Shown: positions 32,540 to 45,315 of the stretch, piece after piece | How positions within the stretch are numbered: the stretch's first letter is position 1 | How the letters are laid out: the number at the start of each line of letters is the position of its first letter | Translations under genes and position numbers: made by a program | Source of the DNA: Rehmannia glutinosa | Lineage: Eukaryota > Streptophyta > Magnoliopsida > Lamiales > Orobanchaceae | Direction: 5' to 3' | Length of the DNA: 64,000 bases | Assembly (NCBI GenBank): GCA_016081115.2 | Contig: CM071935.1 | Location: 51,384,680-51,448,679 of the forward strand | The notes under the pieces: model-generated | The model's input: only the letters and a program-made list of their open reading frames with translations | Databases searched by the model: none | What the model was told of the DNA's origin: nothing

Positions 32540-32727
32540 TTATAAGGCCCAAATTAAATAAATTTACAGTCCTACTAAAGAGACACCTTTATTATCTGAT
32601 ATTTAATAAATTAACTATCTAGTAAAATCATTATTATATTTCTAATTCTCCATTATTATTCCATAAAATAAACTAATAACATAATCAATAAAATTCTTAT
32701 TAAGGGATAAAAAATTGGGTCGTTACA
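32540..32727 (-). repeat. Start of a gypsy-type LTR, interrupted by copia element 1
   Basis: On the minus strand from 32727 it reads TGTAACGACCCAATTTTTTA, the kind of LTR start common in plant Tekay/Del-type gypsy elements. The sequence runs into the ATTCA target site of copia element 1 and should continue at 18614 and below. Its far end was not identified. Confidence 0.5.
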
Positions 32728-34200
32728 ATTATGATTATGGAACTGATAGGTGGCAACCTCTTAGAGTTTGATCATTTGGCTATAGTTTGGATGGTTCACC
32801 TTATAGTGCTAACCCGTAAGGACCCAGACAGATACGGGGACCTAAAACTTGATTTCTTGATTACGATTGATGAACAACATATTTCCATGGAACCTGGTAC
32901 ATGGGACGGTGGTTAATCCGGACATATGACAGGGAACAAAAAGAACTTATCAAATTTCAAAGAATCAAGCGAGTGCAAAGTTATATTTGGAGGAAATTAT
33001 GCTCGGGGAAAATCAAAAAGCGGTGGATCCATCAAGAAGAATGGACTAGAGATCACATATGTTACATATGTTGAAGGGTGAATTTTAATAATCTCATTGA
33101 GTATCGATCAACTCGTGATAAATGCTACAATGTTGGATTCAACATGGGTGTTTGTCAAATCAAGGATGCTGAAACCAATGAAGTAGTGGTATCTGGAATG
33201 AGAAAGAAAAATATATATGTAGTAGATTGGTCTACTGCTACACCAAGAACATGTCTATTGGCAAAGAGCACAACTTAATCAATGTCAGAGTGTAGTCATT
33301 TCAAGGTAGAAGCTTGTCGAAGTCATTTGAATTTCAAGACTATCAACAAGCTTGCAAGAAGTCATTTGGTTGAAAGATTTCCAGACTCAGTCTACAAGAA
33401 AGAAATCATTTGTGATGAATGTCAGAAGGGAAAGAAAATCAAGTCATCTTTCAAGGATAAACCAAGTCTTTCTTTAACAAGGATTTTGCATTTATTGCAA
33501 TGGATCTGTTGGACCAGTTGGGCCAGCTAGCATAAGTAGAAAGAAATACATCCTAGTGGTAGTGTATGATTTCTTAAGATACACATGGACCATCTTTATA
33601 TGAAGAAAAAGGAAACATGGCAGAAGCTTCCTCAGTTGATGAAGAGAGTTCAGAATGAGAAGAGTCAAACCATTATCAAAATAAGGTCTGATAGAGGAAC
33701 TGAGTTTGTCAATGGGATTATAACTCAGTATTGCATGGAAAATGGTATTGCTAATGAGTTATCAACTTCAAGAACTCCACAGCAGAATGGAGTAGCATAA
33801 AGAAGGAACATAACCCTCAAGGAAGAGTCAAGGATCATGTTAGCTGAAGTTGCATTGCCTAAGAGATTTTGGGCTGAAGCCATTAACACTGCTTGCTATA
33901 CTCAGAATAGGTGTATGATCAATAGTTAACTGTCCAAAACCCCCTAATGAAATTTGGACAAGAAGAAAGCCTAATGTGGGATATTTTCACATTTTTGGAA
34001 GCAAGTGTTTTATGCATAACAATGGCAAGGATAATCTAAAGACTTAGATGCTAAAGTCGTTGAAGGTACCTTTCTTGGATATTCCGCTGAGAGTAAAGCA
34101 TTCTGAGAACTGAATAAAAGGACTATGGTAACATAAGAGTCTATCCATATGGTTTTTAATGAACCTAATGTGAGAAGACACTAATGAGTTAGCTGAGAAG
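32728..34200 (+). pseudogene. Copia element 2 protease and integrase
   Basis: The protease site near 32890 is degraded: after EPGTW comes DGG, a stop and SGHMTG where D-S-G is expected. The GAG-pre-integrase segment is 33118-33275 (KCYNVGFNMGVCQIKDAETN, VVDWSTATPRTCLLAKS) and 33282-33440 with the HF...H and C-x2-C zinc residues (ICDECQKGKK). The integrase core follows: YILVVVYDFLRYTWTIF near 33550, IRSDRGTEFVNGIITQY near 33690 and ELSTSRTPQQNGVA. At 33797 NGVA is followed by a stop. Disrupted throughout. Confidence 0.88.
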
Positions 34201-34499
34201 ATGAATCAACCAACTATTCAGAAGAGTTCTTATCTTGAAGCAAATCTCAGAAGACTTGATCCTATTGAGGACAAGTTAACTAAATCTCAGAGACAACTGG
34301 AAGGTTCGGAGTTGAATGAAGATGATCAAGAAGGAGTTGTTCAAGACAAAGTAGCTGCAAGAAGAACCAACCCATCAGACTTATTCCAACCATATGTGAG
34401 ATGGTTGTTCCACCTGAGTTAGTGATTGGAAATGTATGAGTAGGAGTAAAAACAAGATGCAAAAATCAACATGAAGCTATGTTCACATGTTTCATTTCT

Positions 34500-36024
34500 C
34501 AAATAGAGCCAAAGGATGTGTCACAAGCATTGTATGACACATAATGGATTCTAGCTATGCAGGAAGAACTGAATTAGTTTGAAAGGAACAAAGTTTGGGA
34601 AATGGTTCAAAGACCTACTTACCAAAATGTAATTCGTACAAAGTGGGTATTCATAAAAAATGAATGAGGAAAGATCTATTGTGAGAAACAAATCAAGATT
34701 GGTAGCCAAAGGGTATTGTCAAGAGGAAGATATAGATTTTGATGAGACCTTTGCGCCTGTTGCTAGATTAGAAGCAAGAATGATGTTTCTTACTTATGCT
34801 GCACACAAGAACTTTATAGTTTATCAAATGGATGTTACGAGTGCATTTCTCAATGGACTTTTAGAAGAATAAGTCTATGTGGAACAACATCCATGTTTTG
34901 CACAGAAAACTATTGGAGATAAAGTCTACAAGCTCAAGAAGGCATTATATGGTTTGGAACAAGCACCAAGAGCATGCTATAATACATTGTCCTAATTAAT
35001 TCTTAATAAACAATAGATTTACCAAAGGAAACGTTGACAGAGCATTCTTCAGAATTCAAGATGGAGAGAGCATCTTGCTTGTTCAAATATATGTGGATGA
35101 CATAATCTTTGGATCCACAAATAAAGAGCTGTGTGACAAATTCTCAAACCTTATGCAAGGAAAATTTGAGATGAGCATGATGGGAGAGCTGGCTTTCTTT
35201 CTAGGTCTTCAAGTCAAGCAAATGAAAGATGGAACTTTCATAAGCCAAACCAAGTATACCAGAGATTTAATGAAGAAATTTGGCATGGAAGAAAACTCAT
35301 CTAGGAAGATTCCTATGAATACTTCTATCAAGATAGACATTGATCCAGAAGAAAAGCTAGTGGATCAAACAAGATATAGAGCACTCATTGGATCATTGTT
35401 CCACCTAACAGACTAGACATCACCTTTGCAGTAGGTGTATGTGCAAGATTTCAGTCTGCTCCTAAAGAAAGTCATATAACTGCAGTTAAGAAGATTCTGA
35501 GATACTTGAAGGGAATCCAAGAAGTTGGATTATGGTATCCCAAAGAAGGAGGATTCAAGTTGATTGGATACTCAGACTCAGACTATGCTGGATGTAGAGT
35601 TGACAAGAAGAGTACATTTGGTACATGTCAAATGCTTGGAAACCTATTAGTTTCTTGGTTTAGCAAGAAACAGAACTCAATAGCTATATCTACAGCTGAA
35701 GGCAGAATATATTGTTGCAGGCAGGTGTTGTGCCAAAGTCTTGTGGATGAGACAACAACTGAGAGATTATGACACTAAAGAGAAGGAGATTCCAATTATG
35801 TGTGATAACACAAATGCTATTGCAATTACTCAGAATCCAATATTGCACTCCAGAACAAAGCACATTAATATAGTATATCATTTTATAAGAGACCATGTTG
35901 AAAAGAAAGACATCACATTGGAATATGTATCAACTGAGTAGCAGTACTGATATATTCACAAAGACCTTATGTGAATTAAGGTTTGAAGAACTTAAGAATG
36001 AGCTTGGATTGATGGAGCTGAATT
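34500..36024 (+). pseudogene. Copia element 2 reverse transcriptase and RNase H
   Basis: RT begins around 34510 (EPKDVSQAL). An open run at 34660-34872 holds NKSRLVAKGYCQEEDIDFDE, TFAPVARLEA and YQMDVTSAFLNGLLEE with the first catalytic Asp. IYVDDIIFGSTNKELCDKF lies at 35084-35140 and FFLGLQVKQMKDGTFISQTK near 35197. RNase H follows at 35506-35941 (GYSDSDYAGCRVDKKSTFGT, IMCDNTNAIAITQNPILHSR, DHVEKKDITLEYVSTE), and pol ends at 36024 after ELN. Stops at 34872, 35416 and 35941 break it. Confidence 0.9.
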
Positions 36025-36448
36025 AATATATTCAGAAGACTTTTTCAGCAGAGTTAAAGGTGGAAGAATTACATTTCAGAAGAGTTTTGCTTGTGCAGCA
36101 AAGCAAAACAGCCTATTTAGTCGTTCAACAGAGTTAAGTTAGCTGAACAACTGAGTTACATCAGCAGACTAGAGATAGAGAGAAAAAGAGTTGAGTCATA
36201 AATGAAGAAAGCTGACTTATTTATGAGCTAAGAGACAAAACGAGGTGATTAATGATTTTTGCACCTTTTAATCTGGACGATTGATCGCATTTCAAATTTT
36301 GAGAATCCCAAAATAGCCTCTTCACAATTCATATATATCGTTTCAGATTTCTCTCTCTTCTCACATACTCTCAAACATTTGAATTTTCAAAAAACATTCT
36401 GCAAAAAAAACCTCTCAAGTTTCTTCAAGCTTTTTCAAGAAACGTCCA
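36025..36448 (+). other. Spacer between pol and the extra ORF of element 2
   Basis: Non-coding and AT-rich, with TTTCTCTCTTCTCACATACTC shortly before the extra ORF. It is the counterpart of 25131-25680. Confidence 0.5.
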
Positions 36449-37595
36449 ATGGCACCCAAGAAATCCACTCTCGATTTTGCAAAGATTCTTTGAGAAAGTA
36501 TACTCGGTACACTGATCGATGCTAAAGGCATTGTCAAGCACTCTGCTGACAAGGATATGGCCAGAAAGATTGTTGGCAACCGGAGAAATTTGGTTTGATG
36601 ATGTTTCTCTCCATAAACATTCCTCAGACCTTCTTGGAGGAGGTTACGATATATTAAGTGAACGAGTCTGTTAACGATGATGGCATTCACTCTTTAGTGA
36701 ATGGGAAGGAGGTCAAGTTGGCTGCAAACGACTTGATTGAGCTGCTACATCTTCCTAACAATGGACTCATGGAGCTGAAAGACTATAAATTCGACTACAT
36801 GAAGATATGGAAGGAAAGAGCAAAGAAGGAGGTAGCTGACAAGCTGAATCCATGAGCTACCAAGATAGTGATTAAGGAAGAATACCACAAACTTATGGAT
36901 GTGGTGGTGAATTCCATCGATATAAAGTTTGAGTCATTCAATCAGTTGTCCCAAACTAAGCTGACGGTGATTACATCAATAATGGAGGAGTTGGACGTGA
37001 ACTAGAGCGAATTCATATTTAACAAGTTGTGTCAAAATGTCCAGAATGTCAAGCTGGAGGATGAAAAGTTCAAGAATACCCTGGGCTATGGGCTAGTCCT
37101 TGGGTATCTGCTAGAGAGGAAGGGGGTGTCCCTGCGCAAAGGGAAGCCCATCCATGTTACCAAATGATTGTTTAAGGCGAACTTATCAGCTGCTCAGAAG
37201 AAGGCGCATGCCACGAAGAAAGGCATTTCTGAGGGGGAATCAGCTGAGAACATTTAAGAGAGACAGATGCCCCTGCTCCAGTCCCCTCTCCTGAACCTAC
37301 TCCCATTGCCTCTAAGGTAACGAAGAAAAGAAGAACAGTTGCGCCCCGGAAGGCAGCTGTAAGGAAGCAGAAGACTCAAGCCATAACTGGCTTGAGAGAT
37401 GAAGAGGAATCAATAGTTAAGGCTACTGAAAAGCCTACAACTGAATCTTTTGAAGCTGAGTTAGCCATCCATATTATGGATGAGGCTTCGGATAGGGAGG
37501 AGGAAGAAGTCCTCTTGGACAAGTGCTCTAAGAGAGGACTTGTTTTGAAGTCTGCTGCAGTAGTCCCTGTTGAAAAGGTTGCAGCGGACACATCT
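36449..37595 (+). pseudogene. Extra post-pol ORF of element 2, N-terminal part
   Basis: It starts at ATG 36449 (MAPKKSTLDFAKIL, then a stop). In following frames it has the same layout as element 1: DAKGIVKHSADKDMARKIV, VNDDGIHSLVNGKEVKLAAN and DLIELLHLPNN (36664-36770), then a Lys/Pro/Glu-rich segment ending PVEKVAAD. It is interrupted at 37596 by a 3.1 kb insertion after which the frame resumes. No membrane segment or signal peptide is visible. Confidence 0.75.
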
Positions 37596-40500
37596 TGACC
37601 AAAATGGAATCCGTGACACAGATAATCAAACTTCTGCCGGTTTACTAGGCCGGCCCATTTGTTTATCAACATAAACCAACAGAAATAATAAAACCCCAAA
37701 ATAATCATAGATAATGGAATAAACTAAGTCAGAGTACAGTTGCGGCGGAAACATAAAGAAAAACAAGCCAACATCATAAACACTCTCAAGGGTCCTACGC
37801 CCTGCTATTACATCTGAAAATTTTTGGAAACTTTTACAAAATAAGATTAAATTGTCTTAAGTGAATCACAAGATACATCAAGAAATCTAGTATGTAGATT
37901 AAAGGTCATCGTCGTCATCATCTTGATACAGGTCATCATCCTCTGGTTGTAAAAACAAGCGAGAGTGAGACAACAATTCCTAGTGGATAGGTGCGGATGT
38001 GCAAGTGTGGCTTACAATTGTGCAAGAAAATCGTTTCATGGAAAATTAATGCATGTGTTGAGCATGTAACATCATCATACGCATAATAAATAAGATTTTC
38101 CATGAAATTAAGTAAGTTAGATCGGTTAAATAATAGTCAAGTAGTAGTGGTTGCGCATGAAAGTATGACGCCAACCCAAATTTGTTCAAGGGGTTGCGCA
38201 CGAAACTGTGCCACCAACCATCCAACCTTATAAATCGGAGATGTGTCAATCAAACATTGGCTCCCTTAACAAATCACCTTATCCCTCTGAATGGATAGGG
38301 TCGGAGCCAGTATCCCAGAAGGCACGATGTGTCCAACAAAAAGGCTTGCAAGGCCCGGAGATCGTCATAATCATGATTATGCCCAAAACTACAACCCAAT
38401 CAACCATCCAACTCTCCTATCCGACTCGAGATTGGGATTTGAACGATAGAGATCAGTACGGGATTGTAGCCGAGCTAACCCATTCCGTACTCAACTTATC
38501 CATTCCACAGACACGGTTAAATGTTATCCCAATCGAGCAGTTTATAGCAAGTCAGTTAGAAAACCGAAGCGATCTTAATCACAGAATGTCCGATCTCTAA
38601 TTTTAACTAAGTTAAAAACCATAGTCTAGTTACCGGGTGGATAATCTTGCCGCGGACGATATTGGTTCGATATATTATGCATAATTCCATAGTTCAGTAA
38701 TCTGGTTTTACTCAGGGCAAGGAAGTCACCTTATTTATCGTGTATTATTCGGGTAAGGAAGCCCGATTAATAACTTGAATAAATAATTAAAATATGAATT
38801 TTCTAGGTCCCTAGTAAATTTTATTAAAATAATATATTTTTACTAAGAAGAGTATTGTCTTATCGAGTTTTAAAAATTCGATAAGTTTCAATACCGGACT
38901 CGAAAAGAGGCAAGGTCAACTCTAAATTTTCTAAAAATTTCAGAGAGTTATATTTTCAAAGACTCGAGGTCAGATTTTTGTAATTTATAGATTAACCCTC
39001 AATTTTCAAAAACTACTTTTTTTGACCCGATATTTTAAAAATATATATCTTTTAAACTGGGAAAGGTTTAGATGTGATTCCAAGCTTAAATTTTTTCTTA
39101 AAACAATAGTAATTTGGAGTAAAAGCAGTTTTAGAAATTTCGTAGGTTAGGTACCCTAATTTTGAAAATTATAATTTTAGCCCAAAAGTAATTTTGTTGT
39201 TAAGGACTCGTTTCAAGTCCGATTGTCATGAATTTTGAACCAAAGGTCCAAAATATCACAATAATTAAGTTAGTAAATTCTTGGGGTACAAAGACTGTCC
39301 AAGTTTGGAAAATTTCAGTTTGGTCCTCTAAATTTTTAAAGTTTACATTTTTGTGTCCAAGTTTCGAAAATTAGATTGTTTTAAGTCCAAAAATTTCAAA
39401 CATGGGGATCCTTTCACAGTTTTAATATTTATATTTTAGGCACTGTATTTCACAATGACTTCAAGAATAGCCCAAGTTCGAATTTTTGCTACCAAGTCAT
39501 AAGTTCAGAAGTTATCTTACATATAAAAATTAATATTGAACATTTCTAAACCATATTTGGACATGCATACTAATAAACACCTCAAAACACAATAATAGGC
39601 AATTTTTAACTATATTTTTGCAAGTAAAAATCATACTGTTTTTTTTTTTTTTGAAATTCCTTAGAACAAAATACGCAAAATTCATATAAAATTTCATATA
39701 TACTTATAATATCACATAGGCATGCATTTTATGCAACTAATAAAAAAAGAGAGATTTTATAGAAATAATTTGCTCCTACCTCTTAGTCTTGGTAAGCAAA
39801 AGGCACTAAGTAATTTCTCCCCTTTGTAACACCCTCTTAAGGCTTTAAAAAACCTTAGGACAACCCTTAGGTTGAGAGAATGGTGTCAAAAAAAAATATT
39901 GGAGGAAGAAAAAAAAAAAGGAAGATTGAATCACAACATATGAAGGTTATACCTTTGATTCTAGCGTCTTGAATTTTTTTTTAGTTTAAAAGTTGAAGAA
40001 GAGTGCTTGAGTTTTAGGGAGTAAGATTGAATGTAAGAAAAATAAATTCCTTACCTATTTTTTTTCTTCAATTTTTCGGCCCTTTGTGTGTGTTTTTTTA
40101 TTTATAAAATGCTCAAGTGTGGAGGAAGAGATGAAGATGGTTTGTTTTGTGTAAAAATTGAGTCTTCCTCCATCATGGAGGACCCTATGGCCGCCGTCCC
40201 AAACACTCAAGAGAAATTTTTGGAAACTTGTGATTTGGGGGCTCTTGCTTGCATGGGGAAGGCAAAGGTTGTCTTGGGAGGAAAAGGAGGCTTGCATGCC
40301 TCGTTAATGAACAAGACAAAAGAAAGGATGGCTTGTTCCGCTACTTGGCCGTCCAATCCCTATCTTCCCCTTTCCTTTTTTTTTGTATAATTTGTGATAA
40401 TTGAGTGTCATTATCATATCTCCAATCTTCCTTATCACCTTTCTTACATTCTAATCCACTTGTATAAGTCAAATCTCCTATCTATGTCACTTCTTGGTAA

Positions 40501-40699
40501 GTTACCTTAAATCTCTATTGTTGGGTTCTAATAAAATTCTAATGTACAAGTTAATGAAATAAAATGCATAGGAAATAATTAGTAAATAGCAATTAGTAAT
40601 TAAATATAAGAAAAAAATTAAATAGTCAAATATTAAGGAAATTTGAAATTAATGTCACATTTTATTAATAAAAATATTGTGACACTTAGCCACGTAGTA
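37596..40699. mobile_element. 3.1 kb non-coding insertion, probable solo LTR, in the extra ORF of element 2
   Basis: The flanks are CATCT (37591-37595) and CATCA (40700-40704). Excising the insertion with one duplication copy restores the reading frame across the junction (...ACA TC|A TCC GGC...). The ends are TG and TA, the latter possibly from CA by cytosine deamination. The interior carries no retroviral domains, and its text (for example GGAGCCAGTATCCCAGAAGGC near 38300) is of the type found in long gypsy LTRs. Orientation is undetermined. It contains poly-A/T runs and a GTAACACCCTC motif at 39827. Confidence 0.65.
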
Positions 40700-40704
40700 C
40701 ATCA

Positions 40705-43700
40705 TCCGGCAATGTTACAAAATTCGAAGTTGCACCTGTGATTGAAAAAGTGGTTGCTAAGACAATTGTTGGAGGTGGTGACTTCATATTTCCCCGTGTT
40801 GAGGAGGAGCAAGTTGCCCAAGACCCTGTTGCCTCAGATGAACTAGGATCCCAAATTTATCCTGAGATTGAGGCCAGGCTGTGTTTATGGAGATTATGGA
40901 AATTGAGCAATAGTAGAGTCCAGTTCTTGAGGCCGGAGTTGATTGATGAAGGATGGATTTTTTATTTTTTGGACAACGCAACTGTTGTGTTGGCTCTATA
41001 TGAAGTATACTCAAGCACGGTTCTATTTGAGAAGAAAGAAGCTGAGAAGGCGAAGGCCCTCGAGAAGGGTAAGGCTTCTGAGCCTCATATTTGCCCCTTC
41101 ACTGATGCCAATATCCTAGATTGATATGCCAGTTGTGATGAAGATTAGACAATTGAGGGAGATGATGTAGTTGAACTCCGCTGAAGCAAGCTTTGAAGGA
41201 GTCCCATGAGCTGCATGAGCAAGCTAAGCTTAAGGGTGTTGGAGAATCATCTTTAGTTATTTCTCCAACTCCCATGATCTAAGACGTGGTGAGGGACTTA
41301 GCTAAAGTCACCTCCCCAGCTCACTCAATGGGACAAGAAACAAGGGAGGATGGCGATGATGCTGGACAAAAGAAGTTAGTAGAAGGCAACCCAACGGAGC
41401 CATGCCCTAAGAAAGCTATTGAGATAACTCAGGAATTGGCTGAACATTCAAGAGATACGGTCAAGTCCCCCGTGACAGTTGACCCCATCGAACAACTATC
41501 AGCTTGTGAGCCAGCATAGGGGGAAACTGATCACACTGCATCCAGGTCGGAGGAGGCTATAGGGGACAAAGAAATTTCAAAGTTTGGAGGCGAAAATGTG
41601 TTAGCTGAATTAGAAGTTGTTTGTACCAATGAAGTTGTGATGGTTGAGACTATCACAACTGAGGACCCAACATCATTGAAGTCCAATGAAGTTACAGAGG
41701 TCCAAATACATGTAACTGAGGCACATGGTGGAGTGGAAAAGACCATGGCAGTTGAGACAGCTGGTCATGAAAGTGCAATCCAAGAGGTTAAGACCTCGAA
41801 GGATGCCACCATCGAAGACCCAGCAGCAACTAAATCTATTTTAGGGAATGTTGAAGGCCTTTCAGCAGTTAAGACTACTTCTAAGGTAGCTGAAGACCCT
41901 GTGGTAGTTGAGGCTGCCGGGGGAAATATTTTTATTTCTGATGAAGTGCCCATTTTACTAGAATCCGAGTCCACTGAACCCATGGTGATTGATGCTCTCA
42001 TTGACCTGAGGCTGAATACTCTGATACAGATGAAGATTATGAAGAATCAACAGCGTCAGAGAAAGAGGCCAGGGACTTGGAGGACAAAATGAAAACCACC
42101 AGGATGATATTTGTGCTAGTCGATGGGCCACCCCACTAAATCAATCTCCTACCGATAACTCAAAAACATGATTCAACTGTCTCCAGTGAAGCTGTTAAAA
42201 CAACTGAGACAAAATCAGCTCAGCAAGCTTCCACAGCTGCCCCTGCCAATGAGGCTTTCGCAGCTGAGGCAAAAAGAGTTGTTAGCCAGAGTGAAGGGCG
42301 AAGTCTTCCTGAATGAGAAGCAGGAACTTCCACAAAACTAAGTTGCATTTTTGGGATGCTTCACTTTCCATTTATTGAAGAGATTCCCTACGAAGTTGAG
42401 TCTGCGGAGGAGGCTTGCAAGCTACAATGTACATGTTGACCCAGCTAACCTACATGTTCCATCGAAGACAAAAATCGTTCCATTTGGCCATGATTTTGAG
42501 TCATTATTTCCTGAGGATTCAAATCCAGAAGCAACAGACTTTCGATGTGTCGTGCGAGCAATGTGCGAGAAAATGGGACATGGAGAAAGGTTTTGTTGAA
42601 TTAAATGATAGGATTGACAATCATGATGCCACTATCACATGGGACATCCGAGGAGCAGTGCTTAGGATCTTAGTATGGGCTGAGCAGACTAAGGCTCCCC
42701 GCAGAGAGCAGGTTGGTTACTTTAGACAACTGGTTTCAAAGTTGGTTGTCTAGTGAGCTGACCAAGTTGCCTTTCAGCAAAGGCAAAGAGACAATATCGA
42801 CCGTATGGAAAGAAGACATTGCGCAGACATGGAGATGTTGTAGAAGAAAATGGAGAAAAAGATGGAACATATTGAGTCATCTTTGAAGGCTGGGATTCTT
42901 GCAATGAAGAATCAGCTAAATTCACTCAACTCCAATCAAAATTCACCAAACTCTGTTACTCATAAGCTTTTCTAAAGTCAGCTCACTTTCCACAAAGTTC
43001 ATCACAAGGTATTGATGCTAAAAAGGGGGGAGATAAGTTGGAAAAACCGCCTTTGGAAATTATTCTCAAATCAAAAGGCACCACCTCACCCCATTCGCAG
43101 CTACCTCAAGACATGTCAGCTGAAGAAAAAACTGAGTTAGCTTTTCAGAAGAACAAGGCTGAAATTGAAAAGCTCGATAGAAGTCGAGAGGACAGAATCC
43201 AGAAGCTTAAAGTCCAATTTGGAGGTCCGCCAGCAGGCAAACTCCCAAGTGATGAAAGAGAAGAAGCTACTTCCCCTCCTGGTCCATTATAAGAAACAGT
43301 GAAGAGTTTGATACTCTTCTGTCAGAAGGATACTATGAGTGAATGAAGTTACCTGATGCGTGGGATTTGTATTGGGAGAAGGGCTTAAGATATGTTGAAA
43401 AGACCAGAAAAATGTGACCAACTCGGGAAAGCCTTCCATGGGGTTTGCCAAACCGCCAGGGGAGAAGCCCCGCCAAAGGAAGAGGAAGAGATTCAGTCCT
43501 TTGGGAGAGGTAGAAGTTCTACACCAAGGAGACAAGTGGATTCATGTCAATCAATCATATGAAAAAGGACTCCATATATTGGATGGGCTATGATGAAGCT
43601 AAGAACGGGGAAGCTACTCGAAGAGCAAATGAGGTAGCTAGAAAATATCAAGAAGATGCTTAAAGGATTCAAAAAATGAAGGATGAGAAACTGAAAGCTA

Positions 43701-43813
43701 GCTATGAGAAGAAGAAGAGAAAATAAGAAGAGGAGAGAAGATGAAGAGCTGAAGAAGATCGCCGTAGGCGAGAAGATGAGGAAGAAAGAAAAAAGAGACA
43801 ACAGAGGCGCTAG
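40705..43813 (+). pseudogene. Extra post-pol ORF of element 2, C-terminal part
   Basis: The frame resumes with SGNVTKFEVAP and VIEKVVAKTIVGGGDF. Open runs include 40738-41121 (IDEGWIFYFLDNATVVLALY), 41598-42089 (acidic, Val/Thr/Glu-rich repeats of AVET/VVEA type), 42351-42753 (VDPANLHVPSKTKIVPFGHD; EQTKAPRREQVGYFRQLVSK) and 43038-43289 (AEEKTELAFQKNKAEIEKLD). The end is strongly charged (EEERRRAEEDRRRREDEEE-like) and closes with KRQQRR and a stop at 43813, parallel to element 1. Several stops and shifts. Coiled-coil structure is likely; function is unknown. Confidence 0.72.
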
Positions 43814-43969
43814 AAGATAGTTGTCTTGAAATTTTGTTGTATTATTACAATTCTTTTGTAAATACATAAAAATAATGTAAATGTTGAATGATTCATTAGT
43901 AAAATGATACATTATTTTCAATTATTTCAATTTCAGCACTTTACAATGTATTTAAGTTTTGGCATCATT
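43814..43969 (+). other. 3' untranslated spacer of element 2
   Basis: AT-rich non-coding sequence between the extra ORF and the PPT. It is parallel to 20214-20532. Confidence 0.5.
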
Positions 43970-43983
43970 AAAAAGAGGTAAAT
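43970..43983 (+). other. Polypurine tract of element 2
   Basis: AAAAAGAGGTAAAT lies directly before the 3' LTR, a two-base variant of the tract in elements 1 and 3. Confidence 0.85.
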
Positions 43984-45315
43984 TGTTAAGAAACTTATTT
44001 GTATAGATTTTGATGATGCTTAGAAAACTTAGATTAGAATGTTGGCATCCCATTTTCTGTATGTATTTCATCTTTATAATAGTTAGAATATGAGTTGTGT
44101 CATCAAGCAGTCCAGTTGAAGATGCAGAATTCTTGCTAAAAAATTGCAGAGAAGATTCAGATGTGCCACAACTGGGTGGCCAAGAAAGCACTTCAGTCAA
44201 GTCAAACACTATATCTTTCAGTAGACTTACATTAGAGTCGTCCAAGAATCAATGAGAAGACTCAACTAAAGGGGTGAATGAGCTGAAGGACTTAAAGAAA
44301 GCTGAAGAAGTCTGTTGCAAAGAAAAGTCCAGACTTACCCAAATTGGTAAGAAACAGACCTGCAACCTTAAAATTGTCTTGCTGAAAGGGTGCAAGTAGC
44401 AGGAGCCAATGGAATGCTTGCAGAATCCTAGTACAAACTCAGACACCTGCAGGTAGTTAATGCTAAGGTTGGGTCAACATCAAAAGCTGCACAACAAGAT
44501 AATCCAACGTACAAGAAATGAAGTTTAAATTTGTCTGTCTCTTAAATGGACAAATTTCAAAATCTCACTATAAAAGGCTGAGGAATTTTCATAGAGAAGT
44601 ACTTGACACACAAGAGATATCTGAGCATTCAAGCAAGCATCTGCAACATTCTCTCTAAGATAAAATTCTCAAATCCTCGGGCCTAACATTCAATGTAACT
44701 ATATCCAACACAACCCAGTGAAGGAAGATACACCTCAAACGTTGAAGAGGAAAACTGTTCCAAAAGAATAAGGGGTCTTCACATCTACGAAGTGAAGAAA
44801 GTGCAATGAGATTCAAGTCAGAACTTGATTCAAATCTAACGGAGGGCTACGCGATCAAGTCCAAAGGGTTTGAAGAGCTGAAGTAGTGAGGCAATTGCCT
44901 TATGAAGAGCGAGTAGGAGAAGGGAGTGAAGGTTTGTGTGATCAAGGCTTACTCCAACTATATTTGTACTCTTGTAACAAGTCAAGTTTCATTAGTATAT
45001 TCCTCCTGAAGTGGGAGAAGAGTGGAGTAGAGGAATTACCCCATATCTTAAAAAGAGTATAAGACCTCCGCTCTTAAAAACCAAGAAAACTGATTTTATA
45101 AAAAACTAACTTCACTCAGTTGAGTTACTCTATCAACAGCTCTCTCAAGTCTGTTGAGTGGTTAACTCTGCTATTGAAGTTTGACCCAGTTGTCTCTCAA
45201 GAGACTTAGTTGCTTTCTTGTGAAAACTCCGATTTGACTTTAAATTGAAAAATTGGTTAAGTCTATTCAACCCTCTCCCCCTTCTAGACTTAACGGACAC
45301 CTTTTGGGACTTACA
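43984..45315 (+). repeat. 3' LTR of element 2
   Basis: 1332 bp from TGTTAAGAAACTT to GGGACTTACA. It is recognisably related to the element 1 LTR (same start, TATAAAAGGCTGAGGAA at 44569-44585, same end) but diverged and about 240 bp shorter. No 5' partner is present. Confidence 0.88.
44569..44577 (+). promoter_or_regulatory. LTR TATA box of element 2
   Basis: TATAAAAGG at the same relative place as in the other copia LTRs (19548, 31885, 54736 and 56234 on the minus strand). Confidence 0.55.

Larger units (their letters stand above)
32728..45315 (+). mobile_element. 5'-truncated Ty1-copia element 2 (SIRE/Maximus-type)
   Basis: Plus-strand order is protease, integrase, RT, RNase H, spacer, extra ORF, PPT and 3' LTR. 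The 5' LTR, PBS and gag are missing; the sequence begins abruptly in the linker before protease, next to the gypsy-type LTR start at 32727. Protein similarity to element 1 is high but DNA is clearly diverged, so it is an older or different subfamily. A 3.1 kb insertion lies at 37596-40699. Confidence 0.88.

Noticed and set aside
40088..40390. 100-codon plus-strand frame
   Set aside because: It lies inside the 3.1 kb insertion in element 2, with no recognisable motif and no splice context.
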